From assembly GCF_022012415.1 (NCBI RefSeq), contig NZ_JAKLTR010000015.1, positions 62,001 through 126,000 of the forward strand: DNA of 64,000 nt. The letters run 5' to 3'. This DNA is from Terrimonas ginsenosidimutans. Its GTDB lineage: Bacteria > Bacteroidota > Bacteroidia > Chitinophagales > Chitinophagaceae. Positions 63,829-64,000 of this stretch are shown here, piece by piece. The notes under the pieces are model-generated. The model made no database searches, was not told where the DNA came from, and saw nothing but the letters and a program-made list of their open reading frames with translations. The position numbers and the translations under genes were made by a program. The first letter of the stretch is position 1. Each line of letters opens with the position of its first letter.

Positions 63829-64000
63829 ATGCAAGAAAGCTTCCTTCTATATGGCGCGAACGGATATACCGGAGAACTGATCGCACGATTTGCCTCACAA
63901 TACCAGCTGAAACCTATTCTCGCCGGGCGCCGGAAGGAGGCAATCGAGCCGCTTGCCCAAAAACTGGGGCTGCCGTTCCGGATCTTCGACCTGAACGACC
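63829..64000 (+). CDS. saccharopine dehydrogenase-like NAD(P)-binding protein, N-terminal part
   Basis: The gene runs off the right edge; 57 residues are visible from the ATG at 63829. The Rossmann motif LLYGANGYTGELIARFA and the following ILAGRRKEAIEPLAQKLGL match the N-terminus of trans-acting enoyl-reductase or saccharopine-dehydrogenase-like proteins. Substrate unknown. Confidence 0.8.
   Translation, partial: MQESFLLYGANGYTGELIARFASQYQLKPILAGRRKEAIEPLAQKLGLPFRIFDLND

Noticed and set aside
63622-63834. 70-codon minus-strand frame
   Set aside because: Overlaps the start region of the gene at 63829 and shows no conserved features.

Overview
The window looks like a chromosomal segment of a Bacteroidota bacterium, most likely of the Chitinophagaceae or a close relative (inference). 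Supporting signs are a SusC/SusD pair, DUF4249, DUF3667 and DUF1800/DUF1501 genes, TonB receptors with CarboxypepD_reg-like N-termini, and many promoters carrying the Bacteroidota -7 element TAnnTTTG. There is no rRNA, tRNA, CRISPR array, phage or intact insertion sequence. One RNA gene, tmRNA, is present. Several ORF starts could be corrected because the upstream candidate start lies in or above a -7 element.

Layout. 1-3435: truncated SusD and full SusC. 3436-9213: nitrilase-family amidohydrolase, AraC regulator, DUF3574 lipoprotein, Bcr/CflA exporter, beta-propeller-like protein. 9249-11788: decayed gene, orphan SMI1/KNR4 protein, acyltransferase. 12142-20922: hydrolases, a pirin/Crp/isochorismatase/NTF2-like run, PIG-L deacetylase and small unknown proteins. 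21087-27932: remnant of a polysaccharide deacetylase, a compact five-gene operon of unrecognised envelope proteins, and an orphan MCE-domain lipoprotein. 28625-29918: TetR regulator with a near-perfect operator, a decayed divergent gene and a small membrane protein. 30444-39072: ssrA, rseP, dxr, GH3-like enzyme, rplU-rpmA, a tiny Lys/Ala-rich basic peptide, and a PolX homologue with a degenerate polymerase site. 39160-44812: DUF3667, mazG, NtrY-like kinase operon. 45038-49246: YD-like secreted protein, TonB receptor, DUF4249 lipoprotein. 49605-53886: response regulator/PAS kinase operon, divergent kinase, RmuC-like nuclease candidate. 54151-58697: NDH-2-like oxidoreductase, DUF1800/DUF1501 pair. 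58769-64000: methyltransferase, frameshifted superfamily 1 helicase, a histidine-kinase-like protein without its phosphoacceptor His, a small protein and a truncated saccharopine-dehydrogenase-like gene.

The most unusual structure lies between genes. Short-period arrays (heptamers of the CGGTCAA type, octamers of the GTTTAAAA type) form inverted repeats, and two of them supply or touch the stop codon of the adjacent gene. A related A/T-rich element sits just upstream of both the dxr and polX start codons. The best candidate for an undescribed protein system is the five-gene envelope operon at 21589-26780.
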